From Streptomyces sp. TLI_235 (GTDB lineage Bacteria; Actinomycetota; Actinomycetes; Streptomycetales; Streptomycetaceae), in the NCBI GenBank assembly GCA_002300355.1, contig NSGV01000003.1:124001-188000 (forward strand): 64,000 nucleotides of DNA, given 5' to 3'. This document shows positions 8,155 through 17,280 of this stretch, piece after piece (position 1 is the first letter of the stretch; every line of letters starts with the position of its first letter). The position numbers and the translations under genes are program-made. The notes under the pieces are model-generated. The model saw only the letters and a list, made by a program, of their open reading frames with translations. It was not told where the DNA came from and searched no databases.

Positions 8155-11100
8155 TCACTTGAACCATCGGGAAATTTTTACCATAAAGCTACCGTTCTTG
8201 ATTGGGTGGAAATTTGGATTCGGTATCCAGTTTATTGGCGCGCCGTACGGGTCCAGCTCATGCGCCCCCTGGATGAATCTCGCCTCCACGAAGCCGGGGA
8301 AGGCGATCTCCATCTCGTCGCGAAACTTGTTTCCCGGGATTGTCTTGTTAACGTCAATTCCCCCGGGGATTTTAATCTTGTATCGATAGTGCGACTCCCA
8401 GTGCATGTTCTTCTCTTTGCTTGTGCTCACGAACCCAGCGGGCCCCTGACCAAGAACATGGTCTGCCAGATCTATATTGGCCGGATTCTTTGAATTGAAT
8501 CCCTCAACAAACACGACTGCCGGACTCCGGTCGTCATTGCGCCACAGCGGGCCATTTGATCGACGCAAGACCCAATTCAAGTCCGCCGGATACTTGAAGT
8601 CCGGATTCTTGATCCACTTTCCCGGATTGCCGTCGGGGCCGATCGCGTGGGCGCCTCGAATGAAGCCGGGATCGATAGCCTCCGGGAAAGCGACCTCTTC
8701 GTCATGGCTCAGGTCATACCCGGGGACTGTTTTATTTATATCAATGCCTCCGGGCTTCCAGATTTCATATCTAAAGTCAGCTGGAATGTGCCTGATATTA
8801 AGGTTGCGCGTAGTGCCGACAAATCCCGATCTATCGTTCACTTCGAGATAGGATTCCAGGTCAAACTTTCCTGGCGCCCACGGCTTAAACCCGCTGGCGA
8901 AGATTTCCGTCGGAGATCTGTTATCGAAACGCCATACCAGGGAGTTTGACTGGCGCCTGACCAAATTCACACTCTCCGGAGCGGCCTGCCCCGGAATCCC
9001 GCTGTGATGACCGGAAGTAGGATCGACTGCTCCCGCGTGGTTGAGACCAAGCTTGCCTGCGTATGCACCTTCGCTGTGATCCGGCGATGGAGGCAAGCCG
9101 ACGCCGTCCCGACTCGTCGAGATATCAACGGCGGCGCTTCCCTTTACATGGGGTATTTGGCCATCGGGGGCGCCATCCAGGACGGGAGGCAAAGGGCTTG
9201 CTGCGCTATCGTCTTCTGCCAGAAGGTTTCGGAGCAGGGGGTGGATTGAATTTGGCTCGGGTGGATCAAAGTTGCGGGTTTCCTGGAAGTCGCCAGCGTC
9301 AGTAGGCACGTCACTCGGATTGCCGCCAGGGGCGGTCGCGATGGCACTGTTCTCCGCAGGAGAATCCGTCCAAGGAATGGATAGCGGGCTGATACCGCCT
9401 CCAACGGCCGACATGGGGCCGGTTTCGACGGCGCGATTGGGTAGTTGCACCATGAAGACGACGGGGCGGCGGAGATGGCCGAGCCCGGAAAGTTCCAGGT
9501 CTTTGTCTGGCCCCGCCAGTTCCTCGCTTCCATGATTGGGGAGCACTTCGGCGACTGGAACGGAGTTGTCCTGATGAGGGACCGGCATGAACGCGGGCGA
9601 CAAGGCATCGGGGATGGTGCGCGCGCCCGCCTGTGCGGCGGCTTTCTGGTTCGGCCAGGCAGTGAGGTTCTGAGGGTCGAGAGCGCTGCGGATATCCTCG
9701 AAATGGGGTAGCTCCTCCGGGCCGATATGCGGCTTCTGTGCGACTGGAGCCAGCTGGGGGACACGGGTAGGAGGTTCATGGACACCTCCCGCCATCGGGG
9801 GGTTCACGGGAGGCGGGACCTCGTGGTGAATTGCGGGTGCTGTCGCGCTCATTCCCGGTATCGGCGGGGCGGGCGGGGCCGGCGGGTTGTTGTCGCCGCC
9901 GAGGCTCCGGGTCGACTGGGACGAGTTGCCCTCGTTCTGGTGCGACACCGGCGGCGCGGGCGGGGCGCCGTTGCCGTGCTGCCCGGCCGCGTTCGCCGGG
10001 TCGTGCCCGGTCGACTCCGGGGCGAGGTAGCCGAGGCGCATGTTTCCGGGGTCGGTGGTGGCGGTCGCGTCGTGCGGTGCGCCGTTCGGGTTCGGCCGGC
10101 CGCTGTCGGTCAGCCGCACCGCCGGGGCACCCAGCATCTCGGCCACGCCGGGGATCCGGTGGTCGGAGCTGCTCGCGTGCTCGTGGACGTGCGCCTTGCC
10201 GGTGACCAGCACGTACTTGCCGGTCCTGCCGCCCTCCGAAATGGCGTGGTTCATGTAGGAGTTGAGCAGCCGCGCGCGTTCCTGCAGGGCCTGCGGTCCG
10301 AGGTCGTGGGGCCGCCGCGCCGGGTAGCCGTCCACCGCGTGGATCGTCACGCCCTCCTCCTTCGCCCGCAGCACCGTGTCGTACAGGCCGTGGCCGGGAG
10401 GGGAGTTCAGGTTGCGGTCGTACGTGCGGAGCATCTTCTCCAGGTTCGGCGACATGGTGCCGCCGGGGCGCTGGAATTCGTTCAGGTGCTGCTGGAAGGC
10501 GTCGTCGCGGAGCGACTCGACGTAGATCCGGTCGACGCCCGCGGCCTTCAGGGCGTGCATGTTCTCGTTGAGGAAGCGCCAGCTCGGCGACTGGTTGTGC
10601 GCCTCGCCCAGCACGATCCCGTCGAAGCCGGGGTGGCCGTCGTGGCCGCCCAGCAGCCGGTTCACGCCGTCCATCGCGGACGTCGATCCGTCCAGGTGGT
10701 CGTTCACCCGCTGCTCGCCGACCGGGTGCCAGGTCTGCTGCGAGTCCTGGCGGGCCAGGCGCTCCAGCACGTTCCGGCGGATCTCCTGCTGCTGGAAGTG
10801 CTCCTGCGTACGGAAGTCCAGGTTGCCCGCGGCCTCCAGCACCTGGTTGCCCTGGAACGCCATGGCTTCCGGACCGAGCTCGTTGCGCAGGGGCGTGGTG
10901 ATCGCGTTCGCGGCCTGCGAGTGCAGTGCCTTGAGAGTCAGCGGGTCGAGGTGCGTCTTGAACGACTGCGAGTACGGGCTGACCTTGACGTCCGGCCTGC
11001 CGCTCGGCGTCTGGACGCCCGAATCGTGCCGTCCCCACGAGTTGTGCGGCAGGCTGTTCGCCGCCGTCTGCAATTCGCCGGTCAGCCTGAAGTTGAACTT

Positions 11101-14100
11101 GTTGTCGCTCTTGTACTGGGCCAGCGCCGCCGGATCCGCCTTGGGCGGGTGGATCAGCGACGGGCCGGCCGGGTGCTGGTGCAGCTGCGCCAGCTCGTCC
11201 GGGGTCGGCGCCTCGTCGATCGGACGGATCCGGGAGTTCCCCGACGGCGGCGGGGGCGGCGGGGGCGGCGGGAGGTGCTCGTCGCCGGTCCGACCGGTGC
11301 GGGGCGCGGACGGGGAGGACCCGTTCGGGTCCTCTTCGGTGTGCCGGAGTTGCGGGGCGGCGAGGTGGTCGGGCGTCGGGTGGGCGGAGGTGTCTGCGGG
11401 GGCTGGGGGCAGAGCAGTGTCGGGGTCCGTAGGAGGCCGTCGTCTGTGGCCCGAGGCCGGGGGCCTCGGTTGTTCGTCAAGCCCGCTCGGCACGGTGTCA
11501 GCCGGCAGCTCGGGCTGCGGACGGTGGTGCCCGGTCGGGTCGAGAACATCGGCCAGCGCGCGGGCTGACAGCACCTCACCGTTGTTCCGGTGGGGTGGCA
11601 GGGCGGCCGGTGCGGCTTCGTGACCGGCCTGCTCCCCTCCGACGGGTAGCGGCTCATGAACGGCGGTGGCGGGCGAAGCCGAGTGCGCAGCGGCAGAAGC
11701 CATGGGGTCGGGGAGCTCGACGACGGCATCGGGGCGGGGCTCGGGAATGGGGTCTGCAAGCCGGAACTCGTGCCAGTCGGGTGCGTCCGCGGCGGTGGCG
11801 GAGGGGCCACGCTCGACGGTAGGGCGCAGGGTGCCGTCGGTGGTCGGAGACCAGGCTCCGTCCGCTATGCGCAGGTTGACGCGATGGGTGTCGGCGAGGT
11901 GTTGGAGTTCATGCGCAACCGGGTCGAAGACTCCCTCATGGCGGGTGCCGGTCATCATGGCGTCGGCGGCGGGATGGGAGAGCAGTAGGTCGACGCCGGC
12001 TGGGGCATCGGGTCCGGTGGCAAGACGGGACAGCAGCCGGTCCAGGTCCCGGCGGGTGGTCGGTGCGGTCGGGTCGGCGGTGACCACCACGGCGGGTCGG
12101 TCGCGGTGTGGCGGCAGGGCGCGGATCTGCTCGGCGCCGGGCAGTCCGGGGTGGGGCAGTGCCGTTGGTTCTCCGGGGGCGCCCAGCCAGATGCCAGCGG
12201 GGACGGGGCGGGCCTGGCCGTCCAGCAGTAGGTCGCCGCGGACAGCGGCATCCACGGACTGCTGCCAGGAGGGCTGCGGAAACAGTGCTCCTTGTGGTTC
12301 GGATCGTTCGCCCGGGCGGAACCGGAGCCAGTGTCCCTCTGCCCCGTCGCGGCCGGTCACCAGAGCCTCGCCGCCCGGCAGCAGGGTGATGTCTGCGTCG
12401 GGGGCGACGATCTCGACGTGGTGCTCGTCGGCCAGCCTCTTCAGGTGGGCGGCGCCCTCTCCATGGCCTGCGCCGTCCCAGGCAAGCCTGATCGAGCCGG
12501 TTGCGGGGTCGCCGGCCAGGTTCCGTACCAGGTCTTCGACCTGCAGGCGAAGACCTGGGTCGTGGGCTGCGCCGCGGACTGCCACGGTCACCCGGTGAGG
12601 GTCGGGAAGCAGTTGTGCGGCGTCCCATCCCGGTCCGTGCTGTCCGCTGGTGTGGCCGCCGCCGATCGCCAGGCCAGCCGGAATTCGGGCTGCGTCGCCG
12701 GGCAGCCGTCCCGGGTGGTGGAGGGCGCTGGTGATCGCCTGGTCCCACGGCGGTGACGGATACAGAGCGCCGGCCGGCTGCGCCACGAAGCGGTCCGCAC
12801 CGGGTCCGGTGCCCTCCGGGCGGCTGATGTGCAGCCACTGGCCTTCGGCCTCTCGCACGTGGCTGGTCTGCGGGTCGTGGTAGGTGCGGTGGCCGACGTA
12901 GGCATGACCAAGGTCGGAGACCCTCAGCGGGCCGTCTGCGGCCACCACTTCCCGTACCTGGGCCACGTCGGACATCAGAGCCGTGGCGTGGTGGGCGCCG
13001 CCTTCGGCCATCACCAAGCGCAGGCTCTCTCGTGCTTGCGGCGGCAGGCTTTCGACCAGGGTCCGCAGCGCCCCGGTTGCCGGGGCGTCGGCGACAACCA
13101 CCGTCAGCCGGGTACGGTCCGGTGGCAGCGTTGCCAGTTGCAGTGCCGGACCGCCTGACTCCATCGGCCTGTCGGTTGACAGCACCAGGCCTGCGGGAAT
13201 TCGGGACACCTTCACTGGGCCGAGCCGGTCCGCCAGTTCTTGTATTCCCCTGTCTCCTTCCGGCAGGGCGCGCTCCCAACGGGGTGGGTCCAGGACGGCA
13301 CCGCCGACGCGCACGGTTGTGCCCGGGTGTGTCTGCAACAGCGCCGTGTCGGTGTGCACAGGGTGGCCGGGCGCGTTCGGTGCGGCGGCCGAGTGGGCGG
13401 GCCCGGGTGCGGGTCGGGGAACCGCCGCTGTTGGTTCCCCGGCGACGCCGACGGTCTGGTGGGTGGTGGCGGCGAGGTGGTGCAGGCCTGACGACCGCTC
13501 GACGGACGGAATCGGCGGAGTGTACCGGAGGGCGGCGCGCTGCTGTGGGGTGCCAGGGCCGGTCGGCTCGTGGGTGCTGCTGTTGTGCGTGGTCGTGGGG
13601 AGCACGCTGGCGCCCTCGGCCTGGCGCGGGATGTCCGGTCGGCCGACGAGAGGGCTGTCCGGTCGGACGGAGGTGTGAGCAGTGGCGTGGGACTCGGGCG
13701 CAGGGTGAGGTGTCGGCCGCGGTTGGGCGCCTGCCTCGGCCGGGTGGGACGAGGGTGCCGCAGGGGCGTGCGTGTGTTCCGGCCTCGGTGTCACGTGCAG
13801 CCACTGCCCATGGGTGGAGGTGCCGGCCCTTCCGCTGGCGGACGGCACGAACAGCGATCGGTCGGGGCTGGCTACGACTTGTCCGTTCGGTGCCGTCACC
13901 TTGACCTGCTCGCGCGCTGCGAACTCGCGAACGGCCGCGATCCCGCGTTCGCCGACGGGTGACGCCAGAACCACCTCCGAGACGGTCACTCCTGCGGCTT
14001 TGACGTTCTGCCATGCCGGGGCCAAACGGTGCAGAACGGCATCCGTCGGCAGGTCAGGCGTCCCCACGACGAGTCGCGACCTTCCGTCGGCTGCGGGCGG

Positions 14101-15201
14101 GATCGCGCGGACTGCTGCCGCGAAGGCCGAATCCTGCGGTGCCTGCCCCCAACCGTCGGGCCGTACCCACCAGTTCCCCTCCCCCACTGCCTCCAGCCAG
14201 TGCCCGTCGCCGGTACCGACCCCCCAGCCTTCGCCGCCTGTCGAGGGCCAGGTAACCGAGCCGAAGTGGTCCTCGCCGCGGCCCGGACGGGGTGCGGGCG
14301 TCTCTGCCCGGTGCCCCGCAGCTGGTACGGACTCGCCGTGCGGTGCGCCATGGACGTGCAAGGCGGCCGAGCCTGCACCGGCCACGGCATCCGCAAGACT
14401 CAAGTTCGCTTTCCCTTGCGCCGCCCCCAGCCCCGCGTTCGTCACCCAGTTCGTGGTCACCATGTTGGCGAATCCCACGGCCCGCTCGGCGGTCGCCCCC
14501 GCGGACTTCCCCAGGAGTGCCCCGAGGGTGTTCTTCAGCGCTTCTCCGGCAGGCCGGACCACCAGTCCCAGTGGCAGGCTCACAGCACCGACCACGGCGC
14601 CGCCTATGGCGGACTGTGCCAGCGAGTCCAGGTCGAAGGTGTCGATGTCTCCGCGGAGAAGCTCGATACCCTGCGCGCTCGCGTCTGCGGCCACCATGAA
14701 CAGCACGCCGCCGGCAATCGCCTTGACTGCGGCCAGCAGCCAGCGGCTGACAGCGGCCAACAGCTCTTCGGCCGCCGCCTGCAGCGCAGCCAGCAACTGC
14801 AGCGAGGCGCCTCCCGTGAAGTAGGCGCTCGCCAGGGCCCAGGCAGTGGAGGCGACCAGCCAGGCGGCGATCTCCAGGTCCTGGACCTTGGCCTTCACCA
14901 CTTGGCCGCGGGCGGTACGGATGCTGTCCGCCAGGCGGGCTGCCGATTCTCGTGCCTGGGCCAGCCCGCTGTTGCCCAGCACGTGCCCCACGCCCTGGTC
15001 ATGGGCGTCGCGGCTCTCGCCCCGCCAGCCGGGCACGTGAACGGACTGGGCCGACAGCTGGCCGTGCAGGGCGTCCGCGTCCCAGGCGAGCTGGTCGAAC
15101 ACGGTGGCCGCATCGCGCATGCCGTCTTCGTCCGCCGTGGGCCAGTGTCCGACGAGGATTCCCATCACAGGGTGTGCCCATGACGGGATGTTCAGGGACA
15201 T
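8155..15201 (-). CDS. CpnT-like WXG100-headed giant polymorphic toxin with TIKI/ChaN-like and two ADP-ribosyltransferase domains
   Basis: The 2348-residue protein begins with a CpnT/WXG100_2-type head (GHWPTADEDGM near 19-29; WRG at 59-61) and amphipathic helices to about residue 230, typical of ESX-exported toxins. Residues about 300-1170 hold roughly four degenerate modules ending in GQWLHV/EGHWLRF-like motifs. A Pro-rich linker follows. Near 1340-1720 lies a TIKI/ChaN/EreA-like domain: LGEAH near 1531, VESL, AVDGYP and TGKAHVHEH near 1667. Two ART domains close the protein. The first is VWRFDNR near 2090, FVGTT and HDEEVAFP; the second is LWRNDDR near 2219, FVSTS and EMEIAFP near 2297. The second is intact for R-STS-ExE; the first lacks STS and has Asp at the first Glu position. 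The last 550 residues are coded by clearly more AT-rich DNA. No immunity gene follows. Head and tips are confident; the TIKI call is motif-based. Confidence 0.88.
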   Translation of the reverse strand: MSLNIPSWAHPVMGILVGHWPTADEDGMRDAATVFDQLAWDADALHGQLSAQSVHVPGWRGESRDAHDQGVGHVLGNSGLAQARESAARLADSIRTARGQVVKAKVQDLEIAAWLVASTAWALASAYFTGGASLQLLAALQAAAEELLAAVSRWLLAAVKAIAGGVLFMVAADASAQGIELLRGDIDTFDLDSLAQSAIGGAVVGAVSLPLGLVVRPAGEALKNTLGALLGKSAGATAERAVGFANMVTTNWVTNAGLGAAQGKANLSLADAVAGAGSAALHVHGAPHGESVPAAGHRAETPAPRPGRGEDHFGSVTWPSTGGEGWGVGTGDGHWLEAVGEGNWWVRPDGWGQAPQDSAFAAAVRAIPPAADGRSRLVVGTPDLPTDAVLHRLAPAWQNVKAAGVTVSEVVLASPVGERGIAAVREFAAREQVKVTAPNGQVVASPDRSLFVPSASGRAGTSTHGQWLHVTPRPEHTHAPAAPSSHPAEAGAQPRPTPHPAPESHATAHTSVRPDSPLVGRPDIPRQAEGASVLPTTTHNSSTHEPTGPGTPQQRAALRYTPPIPSVERSSGLHHLAATTHQTVGVAGEPTAAVPRPAPGPAHSAAAPNAPGHPVHTDTALLQTHPGTTVRVGGAVLDPPRWERALPEGDRGIQELADRLGPVKVSRIPAGLVLSTDRPMESGGPALQLATLPPDRTRLTVVVADAPATGALRTLVESLPPQARESLRLVMAEGGAHHATALMSDVAQVREVVAADGPLRVSDLGHAYVGHRTYHDPQTSHVREAEGQWLHISRPEGTGPGADRFVAQPAGALYPSPPWDQAITSALHHPGRLPGDAARIPAGLAIGGGHTSGQHGPGWDAAQLLPDPHRVTVAVRGAAHDPGLRLQVEDLVRNLAGDPATGSIRLAWDGAGHGEGAAHLKRLADEHHVEIVAPDADITLLPGGEALVTGRDGAEGHWLRFRPGERSEPQGALFPQPSWQQSVDAAVRGDLLLDGQARPVPAGIWLGAPGEPTALPHPGLPGAEQIRALPPHRDRPAVVVTADPTAPTTRRDLDRLLSRLATGPDAPAGVDLLLSHPAADAMMTGTRHEGVFDPVAHELQHLADTHRVNLRIADGAWSPTTDGTLRPTVERGPSATAADAPDWHEFRLADPIPEPRPDAVVELPDPMASAAAHSASPATAVHEPLPVGGEQAGHEAAPAALPPHRNNGEVLSARALADVLDPTGHHRPQPELPADTVPSGLDEQPRPPASGHRRRPPTDPDTALPPAPADTSAHPTPDHLAAPQLRHTEEDPNGSSPSAPRTGRTGDEHLPPPPPPPPPSGNSRIRPIDEAPTPDELAQLHQHPAGPSLIHPPKADPAALAQYKSDNKFNFRLTGELQTAANSLPHNSWGRHDSGVQTPSGRPDVKVSPYSQSFKTHLDPLTLKALHSQAANAITTPLRNELGPEAMAFQGNQVLEAAGNLDFRTQEHFQQQEIRRNVLERLARQDSQQTWHPVGEQRVNDHLDGSTSAMDGVNRLLGGHDGHPGFDGIVLGEAHNQSPSWRFLNENMHALKAAGVDRIYVESLRDDAFQQHLNEFQRPGGTMSPNLEKMLRTYDRNLNSPPGHGLYDTVLRAKEEGVTIHAVDGYPARRPHDLGPQALQERARLLNSYMNHAISEGGRTGKYVLVTGKAHVHEHASSSDHRIPGVAEMLGAPAVRLTDSGRPNPNGAPHDATATTDPGNMRLGYLAPESTGHDPANAAGQHGNGAPPAPPVSHQNEGNSSQSTRSLGGDNNPPAPPAPPIPGMSATAPAIHHEVPPPVNPPMAGGVHEPPTRVPQLAPVAQKPHIGPEELPHFEDIRSALDPQNLTAWPNQKAAAQAGARTIPDALSPAFMPVPHQDNSVPVAEVLPNHGSEELAGPDKDLELSGLGHLRRPVVFMVQLPNRAVETGPMSAVGGGISPLSIPWTDSPAENSAIATAPGGNPSDVPTDAGDFQETRNFDPPEPNSIHPLLRNLLAEDDSAASPLPPVLDGAPDGQIPHVKGSAAVDISTSRDGVGLPPSPDHSEGAYAGKLGLNHAGAVDPTSGHHSGIPGQAAPESVNLVRRQSNSLVWRFDNRSPTEIFASGFKPWAPGKFDLESYLEVNDRSGFVGTTRNLNIRHIPADFRYEIWKPGGIDINKTVPGYDLSHDEEVAFPEAIDPGFIRGAHAIGPDGNPGKWIKNPDFKYPADLNWVLRRSNGPLWRNDDRSPAVVFVEGFNSKNPANIDLADHVLGQGPAGFVSTSKEKNMHWESHYRYKIKIPGGIDVNKTIPGNKFRDEMEIAFPGFVEARFIQGAHELDPYGAPINWIPNPNFHPIKNGSFMVKISRWFK

Positions 15202-15284
15202 CGCCGGCCGGCCTCACCCACCGCCGCAGATCGGGTGTGCGGGCGCCTGGGTGCGCCGGCCGTATGGAGGGAGCAGGTGTTCAT
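15192..15284 (-). CDS. Possible 30-codon leader ORF coupled to the toxin gene
   Basis: An ATG at 15284 is preceded by a strong ribosome site (AGGAGGAG, five bases from the start). It opens a 30-residue frame (begins MNTCSLHTAGAP) whose TGA lies ten bases inside the toxin gene. The toxin's own site (GTGAGG) is weaker. Translation of this leader could feed ribosomes onto the toxin start. No homologue is recognised and the frame is short, so it could equally be chance. Confidence 0.3.
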   Translation of the reverse strand: MNTCSLHTAGAPRRPHTRSAAVGEAGRRCP

Positions 15285-15384
15285 CGCTCCTCCTGTCTGC
15301 TCCGAATCTGTCGGAGTCACCCTCCTGCTGGGGATGTGAAACCTAACGGACTTCCCCGACAGGACACAGAGCCCCTGGGCCCAG

Positions 15385-17280
15385 TCACAGGTGGTGGCGC
15401 TGGGTGTGCTTGTGCAGCTCGTAGTGTCGGCGTGCGTTCCTGGCTGCGGCGCGGGTGGACTCGGCTGCGACCGGCACGTCCCACCAGGGCTGGGCGGTCA
15501 GTGCCTTGGGGTCGGCGGGGGCGGTCTCCACGTAGACCGCTGTGGGGTGTTCGGCGGCTCGGGCTGTATGCAGTGCGGCGCGCAGCTGGCTGGTGGTGTC
15601 GGCGCGCAGGACGTGGAGGCCGAGGGAGGCGAGATTGCCGGCGAGGTCGAGGGGCAGCGGGTCTCCGGTGTAGGTGCCGTCGGCGGCGCGGTGGCGGTAG
15701 GCGGTGCCGTAGCGTTCGGCGCCGACGTGTTCGGAGAGGTTTCCGATGGAGGCGTAGCCGTGGTTCTGGATCAGAACCGGGATGATTTTGATGTTCTCCT
15801 GGACTGCGGTGACGAGTTCGGTGGGCATCATCAGGTAGGTTCCGTCGCCGACGAGGGCGAAGACCTCTCGGTCGGGTGCGGCGAGGCGGATGCCGATGGC
15901 GGCGGGGATTTCGTAGCCCATGCAGGAGTAGCCGTACTCGACGTGGTACTGGTGCGGGTCGCGGGGGCGCCAGAGCCGGTGCAGGTCTCCGGGCAGGGAT
16001 CCGGCCGCGTTGACGAGGACATCGCACGGGTGCATCACTTCTTCGAGGATGCCGAGGAGTTGGTGTTGGGTGGGGCGGGCGTCGGGGTGGGGGGTGCTGT
16101 AGATCTCGTCGACGGTGCCCTGCCACTGGTCGGCGGCATGCCGGTACTTGGCGCGGTGGTCTGTGGTGACCTGGTGCCCGGCCAGGCGGGCAGTGAGTTC
16201 TTCCAGGGCGGCGCGGGCGTCGGCGACGACGGGGAGGCCGGCGAGTTTGTGCGCGTCGGGGCCGGCGATGTTGAGGTTGACGAAGCGCACGCCGGGGTGG
16301 GCGAAGAGTGTGGCGGAGGCGGTGGTGAAGTCGGTCCAGCGGGTGCCGACGCCGATGACCAGGTCGGCTTCGGCGGCGGCCGTGTTGGCGGCTGGGGTGC
16401 CGGTGTGGCCGATACCGCCGAGCTGGCAGGGGTGGTCCCAGGGCAAGGAGCCCTTGCCTGCCTGTGTCTCGGCCACGGGAATGCCGGTGGTGTCGGCCAG
16501 GGCTGCGAGGGCGTTCTCGGCGGCACTGTGGTGGACGCCGCCTCCGGCGACGACGAGCGGCCGCGTGGCGTTGCGGATCGCGTGGGCGGCGGCCTCGAGT
16601 TCGCCGGTGTCGGGGCGCGGGCGGCGGATGTGCCAGGTTCGGTCGGTGAAGAACTCCAGCGGCCAGTCGTATGCCTCGGCCTGGACGTCCTGTGGCAGTG
16701 CGAGGGTGACGGCGCCGGTGTCGACGGGGTCGGTGAGGGTCCGCATGGCCTGGACGGCGGCCGGGATGAGCTGTTCGGGACGCCAGATCCGGTCGAAGTA
16801 GCGAGAGACCGGGCGCAGCGTGTCGTTGACGTTGATGTCGCCGGCGTAGGGGACTTCGAGCTGTTGGAGGACGGGGTCGGCGGGGCGGGTGGCGAAGACG
16901 TCGCCGGGCAGGAGCAGGACGGGGAGGCGGTTGATGGTGGCCAGGGCTGCGCCGGTGACGAGGTTGGTGGCGCCGGGGCCGATGGAGGTGGTGACGGCGT
17001 GGGTCTGGAGGCGGTCGGCCTGCCGGGCGTAGCCGACTGCGGCGTGGACCATGGACTGCTCGTTGCGGCCCTGGGCGTAGGGCAGGTGGTGGGGGCCGGT
17101 GCGGTCGGTCTCCAGCAGTGCCTGGCCGATGCCGGCGACGTTGCCGTGGCCGAAGATGCCCCAGCAGGCGGTGATCAGGCGCTGGCGTTGTCCGTCGCGT
17201 TCGGTGTACTGGTGGGCCAGGAAGCGGATGAGTGCTTGGGCGGTGGTGAGGCGGACGGTGCTCGGGCGCGTGGTGCTCAT
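15385..17280 (-). CDS. iolD: 3D-(3,5/4)-trihydroxycyclohexane-1,2-dione hydrolase
   Basis: This 631-residue ThDP-dependent enzyme opens the ring of the trihydroxycyclohexanedione to 5-deoxy-glucuronate in inositol breakdown. It has the three-domain acetolactate-synthase fold. The N-terminal part carries the cofactor-activating Glu in GRNEQSMVHAA, and the C-terminal ThDP-binding motif runs from GDGTYLMMPTE to NHGYASIG. The length is normal for IolD. The ATG at 17280 overlaps the iolB stop by four bases (ATGA), so it is the last gene of the minus-strand iol operon. Identification is strong from motifs and context. Confidence 0.93.
   Translation of the reverse strand: MSTTRPSTVRLTTAQALIRFLAHQYTERDGQRQRLITACWGIFGHGNVAGIGQALLETDRTGPHHLPYAQGRNEQSMVHAAVGYARQADRLQTHAVTTSIGPGATNLVTGAALATINRLPVLLLPGDVFATRPADPVLQQLEVPYAGDINVNDTLRPVSRYFDRIWRPEQLIPAAVQAMRTLTDPVDTGAVTLALPQDVQAEAYDWPLEFFTDRTWHIRRPRPDTGELEAAAHAIRNATRPLVVAGGGVHHSAAENALAALADTTGIPVAETQAGKGSLPWDHPCQLGGIGHTGTPAANTAAAEADLVIGVGTRWTDFTTASATLFAHPGVRFVNLNIAGPDAHKLAGLPVVADARAALEELTARLAGHQVTTDHRAKYRHAADQWQGTVDEIYSTPHPDARPTQHQLLGILEEVMHPCDVLVNAAGSLPGDLHRLWRPRDPHQYHVEYGYSCMGYEIPAAIGIRLAAPDREVFALVGDGTYLMMPTELVTAVQENIKIIPVLIQNHGYASIGNLSEHVGAERYGTAYRHRAADGTYTGDPLPLDLAGNLASLGLHVLRADTTSQLRAALHTARAAEHPTAVYVETAPADPKALTAQPWWDVPVAAESTRAAARNARRHYELHKHTQRHHL

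Noticed and set aside
9727..11568. 613-codon plus-strand frame inside the giant toxin
   Set aside because: Arg/Val/Gly-rich antisense shadow; the opposite strand holds continuous toxin sequence including the TIKI-like motifs.
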